This document shows positions 17,881-25,574 of a DNA stretch of 64,000 nucleotides, piece by piece; the first letter of the stretch is position 1; every line of letters begins with the position of its first letter. Under the pieces are notes generated by a model. That model was not told the DNA's origin, did not search any database, and saw only the letters and a program-made list of their open reading frames with translations. Source of the DNA: Mucilaginibacter myungsuensis (GTDB taxonomy: Bacteria > Bacteroidota > Bacteroidia > Sphingobacteriales > Sphingobacteriaceae); NCBI RefSeq assembly GCF_015222005.1, contig NZ_JADFFL010000005.1, positions 124,001 to 188,000 on the forward strand, given 5' to 3'. Position numbers and translations under genes: made by a program.

Positions 17881-19368
17881 ATGGATAAGGACTTAAGAAA
17901 CAAGATTATTGATATATACGAATCCTCAGCGATTGATAAAAGCTTGTACAGCAGCTCGGGACTGAATGAACAGAGTATTCCTGTATTTGTGGGTGAATGG
18001 CTTATTGACAGGCAATTAAAAGGCGGTGACTGGACCGAAGACGTTAAACAGCAGGTAATTGGCTTCATTCACAAGTTCATGCCTTCTAAAGATGAGATTG
18101 AGGACTTAAAGCAAAAACTTCGCAATGGAGACAGTGTTTCGGTTTTAGAATATATATCCCCAAAAGTAAATCTCAATCGGGACCAAACGTACATGGAATC
18201 TGGAAGTCTCGGAAATCAAAAAGTATTTGTAGAAGAGTTCCTGCTCAATAAATTTCCGAGGTTATTGAAAGGTGGGATGTGGGGTCTGGCAATATATGGA
18301 TACAGGCGAAACAACGATGGTGGTGAAGTTTGGCTTAATGATTTTAAACCGCTTCAAGCATCAGCCATCGATTTTGAGGAGTATGTTGAAAATCGCAGCC
18401 AATTTTCACTTGAGGAATGGCAACAGCTGCTGATCAATTCTCTTGGCTACAGCGCAGAAGATAAAGGTTATGGTACTAGGCAAAGGCGACAGGCCTTGCT
18501 GACGAGGCTGTTACCCTTCGTGCAGCGCCGTGTAAATCTATTTGAACTGGCCCCAAAAGGTACGGGTAAATCTTTTCTATTCGGGCAGTTTTCGCGTTAC
18601 TCTAGGCTTATCGAAGGCGGCGCAGTTACACCAGCCGTATTATTTTATAATGAAAACACCAAGGTACCAGGCCTGTTTACTCAGTTCGATGTGGTTGTTT
18701 TTGACGAAGCGCAAACATTGTCCTTTTCTAATCCGGGAGAAACGGTTGCAAAATTGAAGGGCTATCTCGAGCAAGGCAAATATTCCAAAGGTAAATATAC
18801 TGTCGCAGCAGATGCAGGTGCCGTGTTTATCGCCAATGTTCAAATTGATGCCAAAGGCTTGCCTACTAATCGAAATAATTTATTTGGGGAACTTCCCGAA
18901 ATCTTACAGGAGTCCGCTTTGCTTGATCGTATACATGGGATTTTGCCGGGGTGGAATCTTCCGCGAATGACCACGGGAGCCTTGTCTGATGGCGTGGGTT
19001 TTAAGGCAGATTTTTTAGGCGAGATATTTCACTTCATGCGTTCACGATTAGAATTCGATCGTTTTGTTGAGGAAAGAAGTTATATGATCGGCTCAAAGGA
19101 TTTTAGGGACGTTCGGGCAATTATGCGTATGGCCGCTGGTTATCTCAAATTATTATTCCCTAATCTGACGGATGTTACGGATGATATTTATATAGAAAAC
19201 TGTTTGAAGCCAGCGATTGAATTGCGACAGCGCTTACGTGAGCAGCTTTATTATATTGATCCCGAATTTAAAAACTATGAAATTACAATAGAACATACTA
19301 AATCAGGAATCGTAATACCCATGGAGGAACCGGAATCAGAGCAAGCGGATCTTAAAGATTTTAAGTAA
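17881..19368 (+). CDS. brxL: BrxL-like AAA+ protein, short form without Lon-type domain
   Basis: A 495-residue protein with the BrxL AAA+ core: Walker A APKGTGKS at about residues 222-229, Walker B VVVFDEAQTLS near 270-280, and LLDRIHGILPGWNLPRM near 346-362. Known: BrxL is a Lon-like factor, about 690 residues in type 1 systems, with a C-terminal Lon-protease-like domain. Here the protein ends soon after the ATPase part, and no Ser-Lys protease-like domain is seen. The next gene is convergent and overlaps by 8 bp, so there is no hidden continuation downstream. This may be the normal type 4 form or a loss. Confidence 0.85.
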   Translation: MDKDLRNKIIDIYESSAIDKSLYSSSGLNEQSIPVFVGEWLIDRQLKGGDWTEDVKQQVIGFIHKFMPSKDEIEDLKQKLRNGDSVSVLEYISPKVNLNRDQTYMESGSLGNQKVFVEEFLLNKFPRLLKGGMWGLAIYGYRRNNDGGEVWLNDFKPLQASAIDFEEYVENRSQFSLEEWQQLLINSLGYSAEDKGYGTRQRRQALLTRLLPFVQRRVNLFELAPKGTGKSFLFGQFSRYSRLIEGGAVTPAVLFYNENTKVPGLFTQFDVVVFDEAQTLSFSNPGETVAKLKGYLEQGKYSKGKYTVAADAGAVFIANVQIDAKGLPTNRNNLFGELPEILQESALLDRIHGILPGWNLPRMTTGALSDGVGFKADFLGEIFHFMRSRLEFDRFVEERSYMIGSKDFRDVRAIMRMAAGYLKLLFPNLTDVTDDIYIENCLKPAIELRQRLREQLYYIDPEFKNYEITIEHTKSGIVIPMEEPESEQADLKDFK

Positions 19369-20482
19369 TACGGCTGAGGTAATGTGTAAGTAAGCTCAGC
19401 ACAGCCTCAACTTCTTCCACGGTATTGAATTTGCTCAATGAAAACCTGATCGAAGCGTAGGCTTCTTCTTTTGAAATCCCCATCGCGGTCAAAACGTGAG
19501 ATGGTTCAAAAACAGCTGCCGTACATGCCGAGCCGTTGGAAACGGCTAACTCTGGCAGAGCGGCGATCAGGACATTAGCATCTATGCCGGTAAAACTGAT
19601 ATTAACCACGTTATTGCTGCGTAATAAGGGATGCCCGTTCAACCTGGTGCCGGGAATGCGCAAGAGTTCACGCTCCAGGAGATCGCGCAGATTTCTGACA
19701 TAGGTAGAATTGGCATCCAATTCACTTACCGCCAACTCACAAGCGCGGGCCATGCCGATGATCTGCGGGACATTTAATGTTCCGCTCCTCAGGCCGCTTT
19801 CTTGTCCGCCACCATGAGAAGTTGGCGACAACACTACTCCATTTTTTAAATATAAAACGCCGGCACCCTTTGGGCCATGAAATTTATGTGCTGACAAAAC
19901 CAGCATATCTACGTCCAGCTCTTTTACATCGACCGGCAATTTTCCAAAGGCCTGTGAGGCATCACAAATAATCAATGCCCCTTTCGCCCTGCTTTGCCTT
20001 ACAATTTCTGCAAGCGGCTGGACCGTTCCGGTCTCGTTGTTGACCAACATCACGCAAACCGCGATGGTTTGTTCATCAAGGGCCTTTTGCAATTCCCGGA
20101 TGGATACCACGCCGTATTGGTCGACTGGCAGATAAACTATTTCAAAACCTACCTGCTCAAGATAGGCGCAAGTATCCAATACCGCCTTATGCTCGGTCGC
20201 GACCGTAATGATTTTGTTTCGACCATCCACTGCACCGAAAGCCGCACCCTTTATGGCTATATTTAAAGCCTCTGTAGCTCCGGAACAAAAGACCAGTTCA
20301 CCGGGCCGGCAAGCGATCGACCTTGCGATCGTTTCCCGCGCATCTGTTATAGCTGCAGAAACCGACCGTCCCAAAGCATGAGTGCTGGCAGCATTCGCAT
20401 AGTTATCCGATAGGAAAGGCCACATATCTTTCAAAACCCGCTCGTCTATCTTAGTGGTCGCGTTATTATCAAAGTAGATCAT
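19361..20482 (-). CDS. Cysteine desulfurase (DndA/IscS/NifS family)
   Basis: A PLP enzyme that takes sulfur from cysteine and passes it as a persulfide. The 373-residue protein starts YFDNNATT, has the PLP lysine K200 in SAHKFHGPKG, the ATEHKA histidine near residue 98, and the catalytic C320 in NGSACTAA. Full family length. It is downstream of the HARE-HTH gene on the same strand (55-bp gap) and convergent with brxL, overlapping it by 8 bp. No Fe-S assembly genes (IscU, SufB and so on) are nearby, so its location argues for service to the PP-loop enzyme BrxP, as DndA serves DndC, rather than general Fe-S assembly. That link is inference. Confidence 0.9.
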   Translation of the reverse strand: MIYFDNNATTKIDERVLKDMWPFLSDNYANAASTHALGRSVSAAITDARETIARSIACRPGELVFCSGATEALNIAIKGAAFGAVDGRNKIITVATEHKAVLDTCAYLEQVGFEIVYLPVDQYGVVSIRELQKALDEQTIAVCVMLVNNETGTVQPLAEIVRQSRAKGALIICDASQAFGKLPVDVKELDVDMLVLSAHKFHGPKGAGVLYLKNGVVLSPTSHGGGQESGLRSGTLNVPQIIGMARACELAVSELDANSTYVRNLRDLLERELLRIPGTRLNGHPLLRSNNVVNISFTGIDANVLIAALPELAVSNGSACTAAVFEPSHVLTAMGISKEEAYASIRFSLSKFNTVEEVEAVLSLLTHYLSRIT

Positions 20483-20537
20483 TGCAGTAAAACTAACAAA
20501 AACGTCACGTTAAAAAGATTGTGTACAAAAAGGAAGA

Positions 20538-21521
20538 TTAAACCGCATCCTGCATTGGAATGTATCTTTCCTTGCAGTATTTTTCGATCTCGGTGTCATT
20601 TGAAAAATACCCATCACAAAATTCGGCGAGCTCCTTTTCTGTAGATATGAGATACCTGTCCTCCGCCGTCATTAATTTTTCCACTTGTTCAATGAATTTC
20701 TCGAATTCCTTATTGATCTTACAGAGCTTATCAATAGTAGTAAAATCCAGTTCCCTAAGCTCCGCCTGAAATAGTATCTTACTTTGATAAGGATTCGCGC
20801 CCAATTTCATAATGCCAATCCCGAACGACTGATTTAAGCGGGCCATTTCTTCTTCGAGTGCGCTGTTAAATTCAAAGGCTACCAGATAACCGTAATTTGC
20901 CCAGGTTGAGTTGGATACTGCCTGAAAAAAAGCTTTTTTCAGCTCGGTATCACTAGTAATCTCCCGTTTGATTTCATAAGATGTTAATTCGAACGTGTCC
21001 ATCCGGCTGACGGTTTTTAAAAAATTCCGGCTAACCTTGTTTTTCAAATTAAGGAACTTGATCCCTACCATGTCCGGATGTGTCCAGATTTGATTCGTCT
21101 CTTTGTTACTGGACTGCTCGTGGAAGATGGTCTTTGAATATATTTCTGTGTTCTTCAAATAACTACTAAGTAATTTATGCAAGGAGCGCTCGTCATAGGT
21201 TTTTGTTTTTGGAGCTAACGAACTTTTGTTGATGACCTTAGCCTGCTTAACATCCGCCGCGCCGGTTAAGACTTCAATCCCTATGCTCGACTCGTTTTTG
21301 GTTAAGTAATACAAGTAGGTTTCTCCAGGCTCCCGTATTCGTTTTATTCTGGTATCGCCGTCCCGAATCATCTCGGCAAGTATGGCCGAAACTGTTGATA
21401 CAGGTGTTTTAGAGCCGAAATCGTAATATTTTTTTTCTATAATGTGATTATAAATCTCAAGATAATTGGCCAATGCTTGACGGTCGTCCAGGCTTTTTAA
21501 GATAGCTTCTTTTATAGTCAT
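20538..21521 (-). CDS. HARE-HTH protein with PD-(D/E)xK nuclease-like core (HrgA/COG2958-like)
   Basis: A 327-residue protein. Residues 1-72 form a HARE-HTH-like winged helix (MTIKEAILKSLDDRQALANYL then a wing ending ETYLYYLTK), a domain known from restriction endonucleases and chromatin proteins. The rest has a plausible PD-(D/E)xK arrangement: D150 in WTHPDMVGI and E183-x-K185 in SYEIKRE, with FFQAVSNSTWANYGYLVAFEF after it, as in HrgA-type restriction proteins. It would be a candidate nuclease of the island. It is the first gene of the leftward pair with the desulfurase. Catalytic activity is predicted from motif spacing only. Confidence 0.72.
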   Translation of the reverse strand: MTIKEAILKSLDDRQALANYLEIYNHIIEKKYYDFGSKTPVSTVSAILAEMIRDGDTRIKRIREPGETYLYYLTKNESSIGIEVLTGAADVKQAKVINKSSLAPKTKTYDERSLHKLLSSYLKNTEIYSKTIFHEQSSNKETNQIWTHPDMVGIKFLNLKNKVSRNFLKTVSRMDTFELTSYEIKREITSDTELKKAFFQAVSNSTWANYGYLVAFEFNSALEEEMARLNQSFGIGIMKLGANPYQSKILFQAELRELDFTTIDKLCKINKEFEKFIEQVEKLMTAEDRYLISTEKELAEFCDGYFSNDTEIEKYCKERYIPMQDAV

Positions 21522-22099
21522 GATAATTGCGATTGTCGGTTTAACGTATTGGTATTTACCAGGTAAAATCGAAATTACAATTTCCTTAACAAACTAAGCT
21601 TTTACTATTTGATAATATTTCTTTCATAGTTATTTTTATAAAAACTACTTGTCCTTAGACTATCGTAATCAATTAAAAATAAAAGGCGAACCTACTTCGG
21701 TTTGGTCTCCACGTTTCGTGTGTTATGCGGTTCCGCACGATGGCGCTCTTCGGAATAACTTGAGCAGTAGATTCCATAAATCTATTCTCGATTCGCATTG
21801 AGCTTTCATCTAATTATTTAATGAGTATTTGGCGTGCCGCCATTGGGTTCGTTTACTCTATCTCCATTGTACAGGAACTATCCTCAAATGTTTCCTAGTA
21901 ATAGCCGCATGTTCGCCATTAGTATTTGAAGAGTTCAGGATACGGGCAAGGTCTATTTGCAAAAACCGGGATGCCAATCGCGCAATTCTCCAAATTCTCC
22001 ACAAATAAAAATAGATGTATTCTAGCCTTCACAATAGCTTCTTTTCTCATGTTGTTAAGTATTTAGCATTTCCTATATTAGCATTCCTGAACGTTAAAC
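21522..22099. other. Intergenic region with a run of short hairpins
   Basis: 578 bp between divergent genes. No ORF is supported. A GC-richer patch contains four consecutive short stem-loops: 21687-21704 (CGAACC/GGTTTG, one G-T pair), 21710-21720 (CACG/CGTG), 21726-21737 (TGCGG/CCGCA, or four pairs with a four-base loop) and 21768-21784 (TAGAT/ATCTA). Such clustering could be a small structured RNA or a regulatory region. The promoters of the HARE-HTH gene and of the 22100 operon must also lie here. No family of RNA is recognised. Confidence 0.35.
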
Positions 22100-23236
22100 A
22101 TGATTAATACCCGAGACCATTACGGTTGGCTCAATCACCGAGTAGAACGATATTTAAAAGTCCATCACGCAGACCTGATTGCCGATACGTCAACCGGACA
22201 ATTTCGCAGTAAAATGGAAAAGATCTGTGCGCGAAAAGGCTGGTGGAAAATTATGCTGATAGTATTGATTGCCTTTAGCTTTTGTATGTTATTCCCACTA
22301 GAGGAAATCCTGCATCTTGTATTCAAGTCTGAAAATAAGTCTATCGCGACACTTATTGATCAACGCACTTCCAACCTCGCAACTATTGTTGGAATGATCT
22401 TAACTGTAACAGGTCTGGTTATCAGCAATATGGCTGTGAAAGAATCGTATGCTTATGAGGTTTTGTTTGCAAAATCACGATTATATGGCATCATTTATTT
22501 CGTATTATCAACTATCGGGCTACTAATTGTTATATCCTGTCTTCGTGATACGGTTGGCGAAAAACTATTTAATCGTATGGTACTTGTCGGAACTTTATTT
22601 GTGCTGTTTATACTTGTGCTTATTGCCTTACTTTTCAGGTCGATAATAAACTTTACCAACGTTAAGGCAATTGACAAAATCTACCGTGATTACCTCTTGA
22701 TACAGGAGAAAAAAAATCTGCTAGCCGCTTTAAGAGTTAAATATAGTGCCGAGCAATTCAAAAATCTATTAGCGAAATATAAGGCCATAGAATATACTTT
22801 TTCACATGCTTTCGAAGATTCGCCACATTCATTTTCCATGTCGGTTATTGATGACGGTACTGAACCATCTGAGGAACCACATTTGCAAGTTATTGATATC
22901 AACATGACCCAACTAGCTCATTTCATGGATCAGAAAAAGAAGGAAGGGCAAATATATTTTCAGCGTCTTCAACTTGATGCACTAACAAATCAAAGTGACA
23001 ATTACATTTGGGTAAAGGGACGATCCAATGCTAAAGAAGATAAAAAAGTACTAAAAAGCAGCCTTGTGCTCAAACAAGTAAAAGAAACGCCGACAGAGAT
23101 ACAACTTAATGCCCGCAAATATTTTGATGAAAAATTGGAGGAACGGACAGAAGATGGTAAGATGAGAGGAATTGAACAGATTTTAGATTCCTACCTTGAT
23201 ATGTATATGCTAGAAATGAAAAATTCAGACAAATGA
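22100..23236 (+). CDS. Four-helix membrane protein of an unrecognised two-gene unit
   Basis: A 378-residue protein with four predicted membrane helices at about residues 48-67, 93-113, 126-147 and 156-178, then a soluble C-terminal part of about 200 residues with coiled-coil-like, lysine-rich stretches (LIQEKKNLLAALRVKYS). There is no signal peptide and no domain I recognise. Its stop overlaps the start of the next gene by 4 nt (ATGA), so the two proteins are probably made together. Located inside a defence island on a mobile element, this pair resembles the membrane-effector-plus-sensor layout of many antiphage systems; that comparison is inference. Confidence 0.7.
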   Translation: MINTRDHYGWLNHRVERYLKVHHADLIADTSTGQFRSKMEKICARKGWWKIMLIVLIAFSFCMLFPLEEILHLVFKSENKSIATLIDQRTSNLATIVGMILTVTGLVISNMAVKESYAYEVLFAKSRLYGIIYFVLSTIGLLIVISCLRDTVGEKLFNRMVLVGTLFVLFILVLIALLFRSIINFTNVKAIDKIYRDYLLIQEKKNLLAALRVKYSAEQFKNLLAKYKAIEYTFSHAFEDSPHSFSMSVIDDGTEPSEEPHLQVIDINMTQLAHFMDQKKKEGQIYFQRLQLDALTNQSDNYIWVKGRSNAKEDKKVLKSSLVLKQVKETPTEIQLNARKYFDEKLEERTEDGKMRGIEQILDSYLDMYMLEMKNSDK

Positions 23237-25206
23237 GTAAAGAATTAAAGATTACCGATGGCATTGATGCCAATGTCTGGAGCGCATTTGTGAAGGTCTG
23301 TGAATCATCAAATGTCAAAGGCTACACCGCGCTAAACGAATTCATGTTAAAGGTCATCTATGCTAGTATTGACCACCTCCATCTGGATCACTTCAAAACA
23401 TATATAGATTTTATACCCAATCTTTATTTTCAAACTTTCAATAATGAAGTTGGAAAAAGCACCTACACCAAGATTCAGCAACACTCAGTCGCTATCAGTT
23501 CGCTGTATTTAAAAGAGATCATCCAATTAGTTACTTTTCGAGCCAGAAGTAAAAAAAACAAGCCTGACATCAACCGGATCAACCAATTTTATTATTCTGG
23601 CTTCGGGGCCTATGGTAGATTATTATTTTACATGATCCATCACGGCGATGCCAAACACTTTCTAGAAGCAATCGACCACCTGGAATCACTGGACGACCGA
23701 AACACGGGAAAGCTCTTTGCTCTAAAAGATGACATCCGAGAATATAAACGGAAGCCTGTAGCCGATCAGGATAAAGGGATACTTGTTAAACTTCAGAAAG
23801 ATTATTCGGCTTTATACCAGTTTCAAACTTATAAACGGCACGTTATAAGCGGGACGAAATATTGGCTTTACTATTCTTATCGGTTGGGTAAGATCAACAG
23901 CCCGACGCTAATTACACTGCTCGATAGGATTAGTATACCATTTAGAGATTGGACAGAGTTATTACGAGACCTCCTGTTCTTTAGGGAATACCGAATGCAG
24001 GGATACCTAAATTGGAACAGTTGGACAATGTTCCAGGATAAATCCGGCGAAACCCACATGATCAGTTCATCGGAGTGGTTGACTTTTGGTTTCCTGGCTG
24101 AAATGATCCGAGAAAATAATTCGTTTATCAATACCGCTGGATTAACAACTGAACAATTACAACAATTGGCCGCAGCATATCAGTCCTTAACAGATGAAGG
24201 CGTATATTTTCGAAATTATTGGGAGAAATGGACAGATGTTTTGAACACAGACTCTCAAAATAATTTAGTAGAGCGCGTCAATAACATCATTGCAATTTTT
24301 AAAGAGGGTAAACGAAAAAATTCGATCAACACCTATCAGGAAATCGCTAATGCGGATTTAGATGATTTGCGCTTGACAACATTTAAAACCCACGTTGGCA
24401 ATTCCTGGAAAAATGCTGCACACATTACCAAATTGTTCAAGAGCCGCAACAATACGGTTGATCGTACCGGAGATGACGATGATCTTTACAAGATCGGAAG
24501 TAAAATAATCCTGGAGGGTGGTAAATCGGCCTTTATTCAGGGTGCGCATCACAGGGAAATATTTAATATGTCGGATATGGGTGGAAAACTTGGCCGTTGG
24601 GAAGACGATTATTTCTTCAGAGAAATAATAAAATCCGATCCTGAGCAAATTAAAGGGAGATCACTCGTCAAAGTACTGGTGCGTGCCATTGAAACGTTGA
24701 AGTCGGTAGATGTGCAACCAGATCTAATTTTGCTCTCCCCGCAATATTCCTACAAGGATGAAGTTTTTTTGAAAGACGAGCGGTTCATTTCGAAATTGAA
24801 AGAACTGGGAGTTCCCGAAGATGAATCAAACTTTTACTTAGGCAAGTTTGATAATATTCCTATTTATACCTCTTTTAGCGAGCAATTGCGCGGCAAGGTC
24901 GTGGTTTGTGATTTTTCGCAGGCGTTCAATATGGAGTTTAAAACCAATCAAAATTGGTATGAAGGTCTGTTAGAAATTTCCGTTGCGCCAATTACTTTGG
25001 CTGACGCACAATTAAGGCTGGATGTCGAACCTGTCAGATGGAAAAAGACCGCCGATGGGAGTACATTAACCGATGAGGAAGCCTTAGCCTACATTAGAAC
25101 ATCAATTCTTATCGATATTTGGACGATTCTTAAGTTCAACGTATTAAATGAGAACGCCTATATAGTGGGAGAGATCAATTTAAATGCAGGAGAAGATTTA
25201 AGGTGA
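23233..25206 (+). CDS. Large soluble protein of an unrecognised two-gene unit
   Basis: A 657-residue protein without signal peptide or membrane helices. No Walker, nuclease, protease or nucleotidyltransferase motif could be found by eye. The first 350 residues look helical; the last 250 are more mixed, with stretches such as GSKIILEGGKSAFIQGAHHREIF and RSLVKVLVRAIETL. Acidic patches occur (GDDDDLY). It is translationally coupled to the membrane protein before it and followed by a strong terminator at 25509-25538. It may be the sensor or cytoplasmic partner. Function unknown. Confidence 0.7.
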   Translation: MSKELKITDGIDANVWSAFVKVCESSNVKGYTALNEFMLKVIYASIDHLHLDHFKTYIDFIPNLYFQTFNNEVGKSTYTKIQQHSVAISSLYLKEIIQLVTFRARSKKNKPDINRINQFYYSGFGAYGRLLFYMIHHGDAKHFLEAIDHLESLDDRNTGKLFALKDDIREYKRKPVADQDKGILVKLQKDYSALYQFQTYKRHVISGTKYWLYYSYRLGKINSPTLITLLDRISIPFRDWTELLRDLLFFREYRMQGYLNWNSWTMFQDKSGETHMISSSEWLTFGFLAEMIRENNSFINTAGLTTEQLQQLAAAYQSLTDEGVYFRNYWEKWTDVLNTDSQNNLVERVNNIIAIFKEGKRKNSINTYQEIANADLDDLRLTTFKTHVGNSWKNAAHITKLFKSRNNTVDRTGDDDDLYKIGSKIILEGGKSAFIQGAHHREIFNMSDMGGKLGRWEDDYFFREIIKSDPEQIKGRSLVKVLVRAIETLKSVDVQPDLILLSPQYSYKDEVFLKDERFISKLKELGVPEDESNFYLGKFDNIPIYTSFSEQLRGKVVVCDFSQAFNMEFKTNQNWYEGLLEISVAPITLADAQLRLDVEPVRWKKTADGSTLTDEEALAYIRTSILIDIWTILKFNVLNENAYIVGEINLNAGEDLR

Positions 25207-25508
25207 AACGCTTTCTAAGGAATTGGAAGCAGCAGGTAATAACTAAATTAGTAAGCTTCGCAATTGCAGTTAGCGGGACTATCTAAAATTCTACTAAATT
25301 GGTATTAGATTTAACCTAAATAGAAGATATGTACCCCTAGTAGCATTCGGATCAGTGATCATGATTTTGAATATAGTATAGGACAATTAGCTGTTTGGAT
25401 GGTCAGAAGGTAAATCGCAAAGCGGACTCAATCCGTTTTTCCACTTTTATACGAGACATTTTCAATAACAAATAACTATTTATTATCTACATAATTTAAC
25501 TTGTATTA
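25207..25508. other. Noncoding stretch after the two-gene unit
   Basis: About 300 bp of AT-rich sequence without a supported gene, leading to the terminator shared by the convergent genes. No repeat or RNA feature was recognised. Confidence 0.4.
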
Positions 25509-25538
25509 AAAAAGGCTTTGCAAACGCAAAGCCTTTTT
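25509..25538. terminator. Strong bidirectional terminator
   Basis: A perfect 13-bp stem (AAAAAGGCTTTGC with GCAAAGCCTTTTT) around an AAAC loop, with A-tract and T-tract on either side. It lies between the convergent 23233-25206 gene and the integrase, and should stop transcription from both sides. Confidence 0.9.
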
Positions 25539-25574
25539 AGAGCTGACTGACAGATGGAATTGTTGTAGCTCTAG

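Noticed and set aside
4457..21521. Canonical Dnd or Ssp phosphorothioation locus
   Set aside because: No recognisable DndB, DndD, DndE or SspB-type genes; PglZ and BrxL place it in BREX instead.
4457..21521. Search for a PglX adenine methyltransferase
   Set aside because: No NPPY-type methyltransferase motif was found in the operon or flanks, consistent with type 4.
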